Shown here one piece after another: positions 16,974 through 24,925 of a DNA stretch of 64,000 nucleotides. Every line of letters begins with the position of its first letter. Within the stretch, counting starts at the first letter, position 1. Made by a program: the position numbers and the translations under genes. The stretch is taken from assembly GCA_963823075.1 (NCBI GenBank), contig CAWGKE010000001.1, positions 1,178,001 to 1,242,000 of the forward strand. The letters run 5' to 3'. The DNA comes from UBA4732 sp963823075 (GTDB taxonomy: Bacteria > Planctomycetota > Planctomycetia > Gemmatales > Gemmataceae). Below the pieces are notes generated by a model. It saw nothing but the letters and a program-made list of their open reading frames with translations, searched no databases and had not been told where the DNA came from.

Positions 16974-17096
16974 TCACGGCTTGGAGCGGGGCGCCGGCCG
17001 CCGCAGGGGCTTGGTGCTGGCGTATTTCTTGAGTTGTTCCAACGGGACCGGGCGGGTAACCAGCACAGTCACCTTGGCTTTGTCGGTCGGCTTCAT
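16974..17096 (-). CDS. Small basic hypothetical protein (40 aa)
   Basis: ATG at 17096 with GGGAG six bases upstream; the product reads MKPTDKAKVTVLVTRPVPLE and then QLKKYASTKPLRRPAPRSKP. It is strongly basic, without cysteines or membrane segment. It lies 26 bp downstream of the DUF6941-type gene on the same strand and is probably co-transcribed with it. It is too short for family recognition. Confidence 0.5.
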   Translation of the reverse strand: MKPTDKAKVTVLVTRPVPLEQLKKYASTKPLRRPAPRSKP

Positions 17097-17122
17097 GGTA
17101 GACTCCCAATAATGCTTCGCGC

Positions 17123-17539
17123 TCAGCGATTGCCAGGGTTCTCCAGGGGGATGACGAGGAACCGTCGTTCCCGCAGCAATTGGCCGGCCCCGTATAGCTG
17201 CAAGCGATAATCCCCCGGTTCGGGAAACGCCAGATCGACAAGACGAAAGGCAACCTCCACCTCTTCGGTGGGATCGAGGAAGTTCACCGTCGTCTCAAAT
17301 TCCAGGACCGGCTCGCGTGCTTCGTCCACGTCGATCAGTCGGAGTCGCATCGGCGTCTCGCCGTGCCCGTCGATCAAACTGGCATACACAGCCAGGCTGG
17401 AACAGGTGAACGGAAAGGCGGCGGCGCCGATGGAGGCGCACGTTCCCAGGATGAAAAACTTGCCCGCGCCGTCATCCCGATGCACGTGATCGGCGATGAT
17501 CAAAGCCAAAACCTCGGGTGGTTGTTGTTCGACGGGCAC
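17123..17539 (-). CDS. DUF6941-like conserved hypothetical protein
   Basis: 138 residues, GTG start at 17539. The N-terminal pattern LALIIADHVHRDDGAGKFFI, followed by LGTCASIGAAAFPF and LAVYASLIDGHGETPMRLRL, is the pattern of small bacterial proteins grouped as DUF6941: a compact beta protein with an initial ADHV(H/I)RD motif. The C-terminal half is a beta sandwich-like run ending GAGQLLRERRFLVIPLENP. No enzymatic residues stand out and the role is not known. The 40-residue gene downstream may be its partner. Confidence 0.7.
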   Translation of the reverse strand: MPVEQQPPEVLALIIADHVHRDDGAGKFFILGTCASIGAAAFPFTCSSLAVYASLIDGHGETPMRLRLIDVDEAREPVLEFETTVNFLDPTEEVEVAFRLVDLAFPEPGDYRLQLYGAGQLLRERRFLVIPLENPGNR

Positions 17540-17700
17540 AATCCTGTCTCCCCGAACACGACCTCAACCGCCTCCACAGCCTATCGCTGCGAAGCATTCC
17601 GGTCAAGCAGGACATAACAGAATTGGAGAGTCGTTTTTTCTCTATCTCTCTCCCGCTGGGCTAACCCGCCCGAACTCTTTTCCCCCCAACCTGCTTCCCG

Positions 17701-17913
17701 TCAGGGCGTGTATTCAGGCATTCCGTAGTCATCAGCTTCGTTGGCGGCCTTGCGATCCAGTATCCTTCGTTGTTCTTCTTGCCGCTCGTACTCCGTCTGA
17801 CGCTTCATGTACTCCGCCTCGTGGAGCCTGGCCCAGAACTGGTCCAACCAGCGGTCCCTCTCCTCCGGCGGCAATCGCTTCAACGCGGCGATGGTGTCCT
17901 CCATGGTATTCAT
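17701..17913 (-). CDS. Small hypothetical protein with LPPEERDRWLDQF helix
   Basis: 70 residues. ATG at 17913 is chosen because GAGGGAG lies directly upstream; the longer open frame runs into a palindromic repeat. The sequence is an acidic/basic amphipathic helix (IAALKRLPPEERDRWLDQFW) followed by a Glu/Arg-rich coiled-coil and a short tail DDYGMPEYTP. The size and shape would suit an antitoxin or adaptor, but no toxin gene is adjacent, so no function is assigned. Confidence 0.6.
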   Translation of the reverse strand: MNTMEDTIAALKRLPPEERDRWLDQFWARLHEAEYMKRQTEYERQEEQRRILDRKAANEADDYGMPEYTP

Positions 17914-18004
17914 GACTCCCTCAGTGGCGTGCCTATTGCCCAACCCCCCAACCGGCCTACCGCCGCGAGCAACAATCCGCAATTCGGAAGCGGTGTTTGT
18001 CAAC

Positions 18005-18089
18005 GGCGAGCGGCCGGCGTCAGTCGGCTGGTGTAACATATCGTCGGCGCTGGGGCGACGCACCAGCCGGCTGACGCCGGCCGCTCGCC
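18005..18089. repeat. Inverted repeat, GGCGAGCGGCCGGCGT family, copy 1
   Basis: 29-bp arms at 18005-18033 and 18061-18089 with a 27-bp loop; the arms read GGCGAGCGGCCGGCGTCAG... and its complement. Related copies lie at 39951-40013, 43535-43598 and, diverged, 29524-29618. This copy sits between the divergent small gene and the GH51 gene. Confidence 0.9.
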
Positions 18090-18109
18090 CAAACCAGAGG
18101 CACCCATCA

Positions 18110-19993
18110 ATGATCCACTGCTTCACCCTGCTGGCCGCGGCGTTGGCCGCGGCGCCGGCCGACTCGACCATCACCGTGGACGCCGGCACGGTCGTCAACA
18201 AGACCACGCGCCTCATGTACGGCGCCTGCATCGAGGACGTCAACCACGAGATCTACGGCGGACTCTACGCCCAGCAGATCTTCGGCGAGAGCTTCGAGGA
18301 ACCGCCGCGCAAGCCTCCAGCGGGCGAAGCGGAAGTGAGCGGCATGTGGGACGCCGTTCGCACCGGCTCAGCGGTTGCGCGGTTTGCATGGGACGATAAC
18401 AACCCTTTCAACTCCGCGCGCTCTCAAAGGATCGAAATCGTCCGCGGCGACGGCACGGCCGGCGTCGCCAACCGCGGCCTGAACCGCTGGGGCCTCTCCG
18501 TCCGCGACGGCCGTACCGAGGCCGGCCGACTCTACCTGCGCCAGACCGGCTACGACGGCAAGGTCACGGTCGCGCTCCAGAGCGCCGACGGCGCCCATAC
18601 CTACGCCCGCCAGGAGGTCGGCCCCGTCGGCAAGGAGTGGGCGCGCTACGATTTTTCCATGAAAGCGAGCGGCGACGACCCCAACGCCCGTTTCGCCGTA
18701 TGGATCGACAAACCCGGCGCCGTGTGGGTGGATCAGGTCTACCTGAGCGGGACCGGCGACGAATTGTTCCACGGCCTGCCGATGCGGGCCGACGTCGGCA
18801 AGATGCTGGTGGACGAAAAGCTGGGCGTGCTGCGCTACGGCGGCAGCATGGTCAACGCGCCCGAGTACCGCTGGAAGAAGATGATCGGCGACCGCGACCG
18901 CCGGCCGCAGTACAAGGGCTGGTGGTATCCGTGTTCCACCAACGGCTTCGGCATCGAGGACTTCGTGCAGTTCTGCCGGGCGGCCGGCTTCGAGCCGGTG
19001 TTTGCGATCAACGACGAGGAGACGCCGGAGGACGCCGCCGATCTGGTGGAGTACCTCAACGGCTCCGCGACCAGTGAATGGGGCAAGCGCCGCGCCGCCA
19101 ACGGCCATCCCGAACCTTACGCGATCCGCACCATCGAGATCGGCAACGAGGAGAAGACCGACGCCCACTACATCGAGCGCTTCAAACTGCTCGCCGACGC
19201 CATGCACGCGCACGACCCGAACGTGCAGCTCATCATCGCGGCGTGGTGGGAGCCGGACAACCCTGTCAGCAAACGGATCGTCCAGGAACTGGACGGCAAG
19301 GCGGCCCTCTGGGACGTTCACGTCGGCGGCGACGACCTGCGTGAGGGCGAGAATGTGGATCGCCTTTTCACGCGCATGGAGAAACTGGTGCAGGAGTGGG
19401 CGCCGGGCACGAAGCTGAAGGCGTCCGTGCTGGAAGAGAACGGCGGCCGGCACGACCTGCGGCGGGCGCTCGGCCACGCCCACGTCCTCAACGCCACGCA
19501 GCGGCACGGCGACTTCGTGCTGCTCGACTGCCCCGCCAACTGCCTCCAGCCGTGGAAGCAGAACGACAACGACTGGGACCAGGGCCAGGTGTTTCTGACC
19601 AACCGCCAGGTGTGGGGGATGCCGCCGTACTGCGCCCAGCAGATGGCCGCCGAAAACCATCAGCCCGACCGCGTGGCCTCCACGGTGGACTCGCCGAACG
19701 GCGACCTTGACGTGACCGTCCTGCGCGATGAGGATGGGACTTCGTTGGTCCTGAAAGTCGTCAATATCGGCGACCGGCCGCATCGGGCCGGCGTGCGCAT
19801 CGACCACTTCGGCCCCATCGTGCCGAAGGCCGACGTCTGGACGCTGGCCGGCAAGCTCGACGACGTGAACAGCCCGGAGGAGCCGGAGCGCGTCAAGACG
19901 GTGCGCTCGGTCCTGGACGGGGCGGCGGAGAAGTTCGACCGCGACTTCCCGGCGTATTCGTTCACGATCCTCAAGCTAACGCGCCGCCCCTGA
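18110..19993 (+). CDS. Secreted GH51-type alpha-L-arabinofuranosidase-like glycosidase
   Basis: 627 residues. ATG at 18110 has AGAGG ten bases upstream and begins a short signal peptide (MIHCFTLLAAALAAAPA). The fold matches GH51: KTTRLMYGACIEDVNHEIYG and YAQQIFGESFEEPP at the start, an inserted beta domain of about 130 residues (GLNRWGLSVRDGRTEAG, WVDQVYLSG) that looks like a carbohydrate-binding module, then LRYGGSMVNAPEYRWKKMIG, TIEIGNEEKTDAHYIERF (candidate acid/base Glu near residue 346) and ASVLEENGGRHDLRRALGHA (candidate nucleophile Glu). A C-terminal beta sandwich closes the protein. It should cleave terminal arabinofuranosyl or related residues from plant-type polysaccharides outside the cytoplasm; the substrate is not proven. 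Confidence 0.82.
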   Translation: MIHCFTLLAAALAAAPADSTITVDAGTVVNKTTRLMYGACIEDVNHEIYGGLYAQQIFGESFEEPPRKPPAGEAEVSGMWDAVRTGSAVARFAWDDNNPFNSARSQRIEIVRGDGTAGVANRGLNRWGLSVRDGRTEAGRLYLRQTGYDGKVTVALQSADGAHTYARQEVGPVGKEWARYDFSMKASGDDPNARFAVWIDKPGAVWVDQVYLSGTGDELFHGLPMRADVGKMLVDEKLGVLRYGGSMVNAPEYRWKKMIGDRDRRPQYKGWWYPCSTNGFGIEDFVQFCRAAGFEPVFAINDEETPEDAADLVEYLNGSATSEWGKRRAANGHPEPYAIRTIEIGNEEKTDAHYIERFKLLADAMHAHDPNVQLIIAAWWEPDNPVSKRIVQELDGKAALWDVHVGGDDLREGENVDRLFTRMEKLVQEWAPGTKLKASVLEENGGRHDLRRALGHAHVLNATQRHGDFVLLDCPANCLQPWKQNDNDWDQGQVFLTNRQVWGMPPYCAQQMAAENHQPDRVASTVDSPNGDLDVTVLRDEDGTSLVLKVVNIGDRPHRAGVRIDHFGPIVPKADVWTLAGKLDDVNSPEEPERVKTVRSVLDGAAEKFDRDFPAYSFTILKLTRRP

Positions 19994-19995
19994 CT

Positions 19996-20056
19996 GTCCG
20001 AGCCGCGACCGTGAGGGAGCGGGAGAAAACCGCTCCCTTACGGTCGCGGCTCGGAC
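19996..20056. repeat. Inverted repeat, GCCGCGACCGTAAGGGAGCGG family, copy 1
   Basis: 27-bp arms (GTCCGAGCCGCGACCGTGAG... and complement, one mismatch) with a 7-bp loop, 2 bp after the GH51 stop codon. Further copies are at 20705-20776 and 34193-34260. It could end transcription of the GH51 gene, but there is no T-run. Confidence 0.9.
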
Positions 20057-20206
20057 GAAGTTGTTCCTGCGCGATCCTTAGTTATTCTTAATAGTGTTTC
20101 CCTTTTCCCCCCCTCCTTCGATATCCTCACCCTGGCTGCGACGGCGCCCGCCCTGTGGTGGGGCGGGCGGTCGCGGCAAGCACGGCAACGGTTCAGGAGG
20201 TCGCGT

Positions 20207-20698
20207 ATGCGCTCGATTTACATCGGGATGGCGGCGATGATTCTCATGGCGGCGGCGCCGGCGGCGTGGGCCGACGAGAAGGTGGACCTGGACAAGGTGC
20301 CCAAGGCGGTCGTGGACGCCGTCAAGGCGCGCTTCCCCGACGCCGAGATCAAGGGGGCCGAGAAGGAGACGGAGGAAGGAAAACTCTACTACGAGATCGA
20401 AATCCTGAACAAGAAAGAAGAGATGGACGTCGAACTGACGACCGACGGCGCCATCACGGAGATCGAAAAGGACGTCGATTACAAAGACCTGCCCAAGGCG
20501 GTTTCCCAGGCGCTGGAGGCGAAGTACCCCAAGGCGGAGTTCGACGAGGTCGAAGAAGTGACCAAGGTCGATAAGAAGACCGAGAAACTGGCCTATTACG
20601 AGGTGCAGGTGAAGACGGCCGACAAGAAGCACTACGAGGTCCAGGTGGACCCGGACGGCAAGATCGTGAACGAGGAGAAGAAGGACAAGAAGGATTGA
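20207..20698 (+). CDS. Periplasmic protein with two PepSY-like repeats
   Basis: 163 residues, ATG at 20207 with AGGAGG upstream. A signal peptide (MAAMILMAAAPAAWA-D) is followed by two copies of the PepSY-like (PF11396-type) module: LDKVPKAVVDAVKARFPDAE ... YYEIEILNKKEEMDVELTTDG, and YKDLPKAVSQALEAKYPKAE ... YYEVQVKTADKKHYEVQVDP. Both have the LPKAV helix, the FP/YPxAE turn, and a pair of strands ending in D-G-x-I. The tail is Lys/Glu-rich. Such proteins are exported and thought to bind or inhibit other proteins; no partner is evident. It is flanked by two copies of the same inverted repeat. Confidence 0.85.
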   Translation: MRSIYIGMAAMILMAAAPAAWADEKVDLDKVPKAVVDAVKARFPDAEIKGAEKETEEGKLYYEIEILNKKEEMDVELTTDGAITEIEKDVDYKDLPKAVSQALEAKYPKAEFDEVEEVTKVDKKTEKLAYYEVQVKTADKKHYEVQVDPDGKIVNEEKKDKKD

Positions 20699-20704
20699 TG
20701 GTCA

Positions 20705-20776
20705 TTTGGTCCGAGCCGCGACCGTGAGGGAGTGGTCTTCTTCCCCGCCTCCCTCACGATCGCGGCTCAGACCAAA
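20705..20776. repeat. Inverted repeat, GCCGCGACCGTAAGGGAGCGG family, copy 2
   Basis: 28-bp arms at 20705-20732 and 20749-20776 (TTTGGTCCGAGCCGCGACCG... and complement, two mismatches) directly after the PepSY-like gene. The outer bases differ from copy 1, so the two are related but not recent duplicates. Confidence 0.88.
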
Positions 20777-20855
20777 CGCCCCTCAAGTCGCCGTCCCCGT
20801 CAACCGATAATACCGGGGGGGAGCGGTCCTGACGCCTTTACCGGGCGGGCCAGTT

Positions 20856-21605
20856 ATGCGGGCCGGGCGAACGCGGCGGTCCTGGGGGTTTTGCGGGGTG
20901 CTGTCGGCGGCGCTCGGCCTGGCGGCCGGCTGCGCCGCCGACGGCCCGCGACTCGAACAGGCGCTGATGGCCGACCGCAACCCCGGCGCCCACGGACCCA
21001 ACCTCGACGAGCGCTACGTCGTCCACTGCCCCGACCTGCTGGAGCTGGACGCGCCCGGCCGGCCGGGCTGCGGCGGCGCCCGCCAGGTCGGCGCCGACGG
21101 CCGCATTCCGACGCCCGACGGCGGCGGCCTCCGAGCAGACGGCCGGACCACCGCCGAGATCGCCCGGGCGGCCGCGGCCCGGTTCGGTCTGCCCGCCGAT
21201 CAGGTCCACGTCCGCGTCGTGGGATATAACAGTCAGCAAATCTATCTTTTTGGCGCCGTCGCCGGCCGCGAACGGAGCGTGGCTTACCAGGGGCCGGAAA
21301 CGGTGGTGGACCTGCTCCAGCGCGTCGGCGGCGTGGGGCCGGGCGCCGCGGTCGGCGACGTGCAGGTCGTCCGCAGCCACGTCGCCGACGGCAGCTCGCC
21401 GGAACTCTTTCACGTCGATCTCGGCGCCATTCTCCTCCGGGGCGACCAGCGCACCAACGTCCGCCTGGAGCCGTTCGACGAGGTTTACGTCGGCGAGCTG
21501 CGGCGGTCGAGCCTCAAGGGCTGCGTGCCTCCGTGGCTGCGGCCGCTGTACGAACGGGCCTGCGGCATCCGGCAAAAGGCGACGGAGGCTCGCGGCGCCG
21601 AGTAG
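20856..21605 (+). CDS. Wza-like polysaccharide export lipoprotein
   Basis: 249 residues. The N-terminal signal ends in a lipobox, GLAAGCAAD, so the mature protein should be lipid-anchored. A Poly_export domain follows (YVVHCPDLLELDAPG, VGADGRIPTPDGG, GRTTAEIARAAAARFGLPAD, VHVRVVGYNSQQIYLFGAV) and then a SLBB-like segment (GPETVVDLLQRVGGVGPGA, VHVDLGAILL-type strand, LEPFDEVYVGE). This is the outer-membrane export family of Wza. It is shorter than E. coli Wza (about 380 aa) and lies 7 kb upstream of the main exopolysaccharide locus, whose export it may serve. An AT-rich TAATAC 40 bp upstream could be a -10 box. Confidence 0.85.
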   Translation: MRAGRTRRSWGFCGVLSAALGLAAGCAADGPRLEQALMADRNPGAHGPNLDERYVVHCPDLLELDAPGRPGCGGARQVGADGRIPTPDGGGLRADGRTTAEIARAAAARFGLPADQVHVRVVGYNSQQIYLFGAVAGRERSVAYQGPETVVDLLQRVGGVGPGAAVGDVQVVRSHVADGSSPELFHVDLGAILLRGDQRTNVRLEPFDEVYVGELRRSSLKGCVPPWLRPLYERACGIRQKATEARGAE

Positions 21606-21616
21606 CAGGGAGACCG

Positions 21617-21672
21617 CGTCGTTTAGCCGCGGTTCGCAGAACCGCGGTTCTGCGAACCGCGGCTAAACGACG
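21617..21672. repeat. Perfect 56-bp palindrome without loop
   Basis: 28-bp arms meeting directly: CGTCGTTTAGCCGCGGTTCG... and its exact complement. It lies between convergent genes (stop codons at 21605 and 21680) and would fold into a cruciform or act as a bidirectional terminator. It is a different sequence from the other repeats, but shares the outer TTAGCCGCG with 24578-24640 and 38515-38578. Confidence 0.92.
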
Positions 21673-21679
21673 GCGGCCG

Positions 21680-22717
21680 TCACTCCTTCAACTTCACGAA
21701 GCGGTCATAGCACTCCGCCACCTTGCCCGCCTTCACGTCGCCGTCGTGCAGCAGGATGGCGAAGCGGAACTTGAGGTGGTCGCCCTTCACCATTTTGACG
21801 AGATCGGTCTTGCCCTTCACCGCCGGGAAGCCCGACTTGTCGCGGCCGAACGGGTTGGCCGCCATCAGGCCGTAGCCGCGGGCGTGCCAGCAGCTCGGGT
21901 ACGGATTGGTCGGGTCCGCCAGGATCGCCACGCCCACCGCCTTGCCGTCGATCGGGCCCGAATAGTCGCACCACGCCGAGATGCGGCCCCAGCAGCCGTC
22001 GGCGCCCTTCTCGCCCGTCTTGCCGTCCGCATTGGTGATCTTGCCCTTGCCCTTCTCCTCCGTCAGGTCCGTCCGCACGCGCACGCCGAACGACCCCTCC
22101 TTCGTATCGCCGAATGTGATCGGGCAGACGTCGGCGATCAGATCGGAGTCCACCACCAGCAGCCGCGCTCCGCCCAGGTCGGGACCGAGGTCGTAGAGGG
22201 AAATCGTCCGCTTCTCGTCCAGGATTTTGTCGCCGTCGGCCGTTCGCCATTCGTTGTCCGTGACGATGCGGGTCTGTATCTTGGACTCCTGCGCCTCGCT
22301 GACCTTGACGCAGACGATGACGCCGTGCCCGTCCTCCTCCGACCAGAAATCGACGCCTTTCGCGGTCTTCGTCTTGTGTTTCAGCTCGATCCCCTCGGGA
22401 ATGACGTCGCCGTGGCAGAACCAGCCGGATTTCTGGTGGACGTGGTCGGTCTGCTCGCCGGGCTTGGCGGCCAGCATCGGCCAGTCGCGGGTGACGCCGA
22501 CGCCGCTTGGGGCGTTGAGCGGCCAGAAGTACGGCTTGGCCGCGTCGGGGCCGATGTGATAGGTCGAGACGAGGGCATTGCCGTCGAGAAAGTCGATGTG
22601 GTCCTTGGCCGTCTCGGTGTGGACGCCGGCCGGCCCCTCCTCGGGCGCCGCGGCCCAGGCCCCCGCCGCCAGCGCCGCCGCCAGCGCCGCCCACACCGCC
22701 CCGCATCTGGTTGCCAT
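21680..22717 (-). CDS. DUF6807 (PmoA-family) secreted protein
   Basis: 345 residues from ATG at 22717, with GGGGGAG upstream and a signal peptide (AVWAALAAALAAGAWAAA). Family landmarks are YFWPLNAPSGVGVTRDWPML, TDHVHQKSGWFCHGDV, and a C-terminal GRISAWCDYSGPIDGKAVGV with SCWHARGYGLMAANPFGRD. These are the signature of the planctomycete/Bacteroidetes 'PmoA family' (DUF6807); the methane-oxygenase name is historical and no such activity is implied. The His-rich HVHQKSGWFCH region could bind a metal or a sugar. Many relatives lie in glycoside-catabolism loci, in line with the GH51 gene nearby. Confidence 0.88.
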   Translation of the reverse strand: MATRCGAVWAALAAALAAGAWAAAPEEGPAGVHTETAKDHIDFLDGNALVSTYHIGPDAAKPYFWPLNAPSGVGVTRDWPMLAAKPGEQTDHVHQKSGWFCHGDVIPEGIELKHKTKTAKGVDFWSEEDGHGVIVCVKVSEAQESKIQTRIVTDNEWRTADGDKILDEKRTISLYDLGPDLGGARLLVVDSDLIADVCPITFGDTKEGSFGVRVRTDLTEEKGKGKITNADGKTGEKGADGCWGRISAWCDYSGPIDGKAVGVAILADPTNPYPSCWHARGYGLMAANPFGRDKSGFPAVKGKTDLVKMVKGDHLKFRFAILLHDGDVKAGKVAECYDRFVKLKE

Positions 22718-22948
22718 AATGGTTCTCCCCCTCCGGGCGCTGACGCGACCCGGCTCGCCCCTCCGTCGTCGCATCGCACCGTCCTTCCTATACTACGGGG
22801 ACGGGCGCCGACTCGCCGGCCCGACCCTCAAAATGCTCGGGAACTGAAACCCGAGCCGGTCGGGTGGGTATGTCCTGTGCGGTCCACCGTCTCTATTCCG
22901 CGGCGCCGGCGCCGCGGTCCCATTGAAGTCAGAAGCAAGGAGCCAACC

Positions 22949-24568
22949 GTGCGTACGCGAATCCTTCCCCTGGCGGGCCTGCTGCTGCTGGCCGCCCCCG
23001 CGCTGACGCGCGCGGCCCCGGCCGAGGCCGACGATCGGCCGGCGGTCGTCGTCGCCTTCAAGTCTCTCGACGGCCTGATCTCCGACGCCAAGTACGTCGC
23101 CGGCCTGGCCGGCAAGGACAACGAGGCCCAGCAGTTCGAGGCCGTGTTCAAGAAGATCATGGGCCGCGGCCTCAGCGCCATCGACGCCAAGAAGCCAATC
23201 GGCCTGTACGCCCGCATCAACGCCGACGACCCCCAGGCCAGCGAGGTCGTCCTGCTCCTCCCCGTGGTCAGCGAAGACGGCCTGGTCAGCCTCGTCAAGA
23301 ACATTCCCAACCTCACCGTCAAGGACAAGGACTCCGACGGCGTCTACAAGGTCGTCTCGGACAACTTTCCCGTGCCGGTCTACTTCCGCTTCGCCAACGA
23401 CTACGCCTACGCCACGGTCCAGAACAAGGAGGCCATCGCCAAGGACCGCCTGATCGCGCCGGACAAGGTGCTGCCGTCGCAGGGCACCAGCCTGGCGTCG
23501 CTGACGGTCCACGCCGACGCGATCCCGGAAAAGTACAAGGACCTGGTGAAAACCGGGGTGGCGCAGGGTCTGGCTCAGGCCAAGCAGCAGGAGCAGCCCG
23601 GCGAGACGCCGTCCCTCAAGGCGTTCCGCCTCGCCGCCATCGACGAGGTCGGGGCGATGATCCGGAGCGTCGTGGACGACGGGTCCGACCTGACGGTGAG
23701 CCTGGACGTGGACCAGGACAAGGGCGAGCTGTCGGCGTCGGCGACGTTCTCCGCGAAGCCCGGCAGCCCGCTGGCCGACAGCATCTCCGAATTGGCGACG
23801 AAGAAAAGCGTCTCCGCCTCCCTGCGCGGCAAGGATTCGGCGGCGAACCTGATCGTCAACGTGGCCCTTCCCGAGAAGGTGCGCGAGTCGGGAACGGAAA
23901 TGCTCATTGAGGCCTTTAAGAACGGCCTGGCCAACGCGCCGCACGGGGACGAGCTGGCGGACATGTTCATCAAGGCGGCGTCGCCGACGCTCAAGGCGGG
24001 CGAGCTGGACGTCGGCTTCGACCTGCGCGGCCCCGGCGACAAGGGCCTCTACACGCTGCTGACGGGCCTCAAGATCCGGAAGGGCGCGGACGTGGAGAAG
24101 CTGCTCCGCGACCTCCTCAAGGGCGACCCGTCGGGGAAATCGCTCAAGCTCGATGTGGCCAAGGCCGGCGACGTGAGCATTCACCAGATCATTCCCGACC
24201 AGCCGCTCGACGACAACGTCAAGCGGCTCATCGGCGAAAACCCGGACATCTATTTCGCCATCCGCGACGACGCCATCCTGCTGGCGGGCGGCCCGGACGC
24301 TCTGTCGGTCCTGAAGGAGGCGGCGACGGCCAAGCCCAAGGCCGGCCCGACGGTCCAGGTGGAAGTGTCGATGGGCCGGGCGGCGCAGCTGGTCGCCAAC
24401 GAGAACCCGGACGCCCCCGCCATCGCCAAGAAGGTGTTCACGAAGGGCGTCAAGGACAAGTTCCGCGTCAGCGTGCAGGGCGGCAAGGCGCTGACGGTGA
24501 AGCTCAGCATGGACGCGGCGATCGTCACTTTCTCCGCGCAGCTGCAGGAAGCGCAGCAGAACAAGTGA
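22949..24568 (+). CDS. Large secreted hypothetical protein (DUF3352-like appearance)
   Basis: 539 residues. A GTG at 22949 is chosen for its AAGGAG nine bases upstream and because a signal peptide starts there (ILPLAGLLLLAAPALTRAAPA). The rest alternates strands and helices with DLTVSLDVDQDKGELSASAT and GELDVGFDLRGPGDKGLYTL as typical stretches, reminiscent of planctomycete proteins that average beta-strand 'score' domains (DUF3352-type). There is no catalytic motif, membrane anchor or cysteine pattern. It diverges from the DUF6807 gene over a 230-bp spacer. Confidence 0.75.
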   Translation: MRTRILPLAGLLLLAAPALTRAAPAEADDRPAVVVAFKSLDGLISDAKYVAGLAGKDNEAQQFEAVFKKIMGRGLSAIDAKKPIGLYARINADDPQASEVVLLLPVVSEDGLVSLVKNIPNLTVKDKDSDGVYKVVSDNFPVPVYFRFANDYAYATVQNKEAIAKDRLIAPDKVLPSQGTSLASLTVHADAIPEKYKDLVKTGVAQGLAQAKQQEQPGETPSLKAFRLAAIDEVGAMIRSVVDDGSDLTVSLDVDQDKGELSASATFSAKPGSPLADSISELATKKSVSASLRGKDSAANLIVNVALPEKVRESGTEMLIEAFKNGLANAPHGDELADMFIKAASPTLKAGELDVGFDLRGPGDKGLYTLLTGLKIRKGADVEKLLRDLLKGDPSGKSLKLDVAKAGDVSIHQIIPDQPLDDNVKRLIGENPDIYFAIRDDAILLAGGPDALSVLKEAATAKPKAGPTVQVEVSMGRAAQLVANENPDAPAIAKKVFTKGVKDKFRVSVQGGKALTVKLSMDAAIVTFSAQLQEAQQNK

Positions 24569-24577
24569 CGGCGACCT

Positions 24578-24640
24578 GGTTAGCCGCGACGCGGAGCGGA
24601 GCGCTCTGTCAAAGCGCTCCGCTCCGCGTCGCGGCTAACC
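24578..24640. repeat. Inverted repeat, GCGACGCGGAGCGGAGCG family, copy 1
   Basis: 28-bp perfect arms (GGTTAGCCGCGACGCGGAGC... and complement) with a 7-bp loop, 10 bp after the stop of the secreted protein gene. Copy 2, with the same arms, is at 38515-38578. Confidence 0.92.
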
Positions 24641-24667
24641 GAACCATCGCTCCTCGGTACAACCGTA

Positions 24668-24703
24668 CAGGCCGCCGGACGTTCCGGCGGCCTGTCGTTT
24701 TTT
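24668..24703 (+). terminator. Intrinsic terminator
   Basis: CAGGCCGCCGGAC and its complement GTTCCGGCGGCCTG form a stem, followed by TCGTTTTTTCC. This is the clearest factor-independent terminator in the window and ends transcription of the 22949-24568 gene. Confidence 0.85.
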
Positions 24704-24925
24704 CCGGCGCCGCCGCGCCGAAAGAATTGGCGGCGGCCGCGGCGGGCCGGTACAATCGAACCAGAGCCGGACTCCCCTCTCGCACAGGGTCGGCGGACGA
24801 ATCCGGGCCGGGGAAGCCGATGCGGCGAACCGAACGTGACGTATAGTTGATGCGACGGCGGCGAAACGGCCGCCGTGCCTTTCCGGGTCCGCCTTCTCAC
24901 GTCGGCGGCCCGAGCGAAGCGCACC
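24704..24925 (+). promoter_or_regulatory. Upstream region of the hybrid kinase with candidate promoter
   Basis: TTGGCG (24727-24732) and TACAAT (24751-24756) are 18 bp apart, giving 4/6 and 5/6 matches to the sigma-70 boxes. With the repeat and terminator before it, this accounts for the 357-bp gap 24569-24925; nothing else was seen, although 170 bp of leader remain before the start codon. Confidence 0.5.

Noticed and set aside
17701..17913. Antitoxin of a toxin-antitoxin pair
   Set aside because: Size and helix fit, but no toxin-like gene is adjacent and the sequence matches no antitoxin family that I recognise.
22793..24184. A 463-codon open frame opposite the large secreted protein gene
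   Set aside because: It is the mirror frame of a gene with signal peptide and ribosome-binding site; the product is Arg/Leu/Val-rich without domains. The same applies to the long minus-strand frames at 25061-28138, 29649-32378 and 34965-36812 and the plus-strand frame at 60130-63480.
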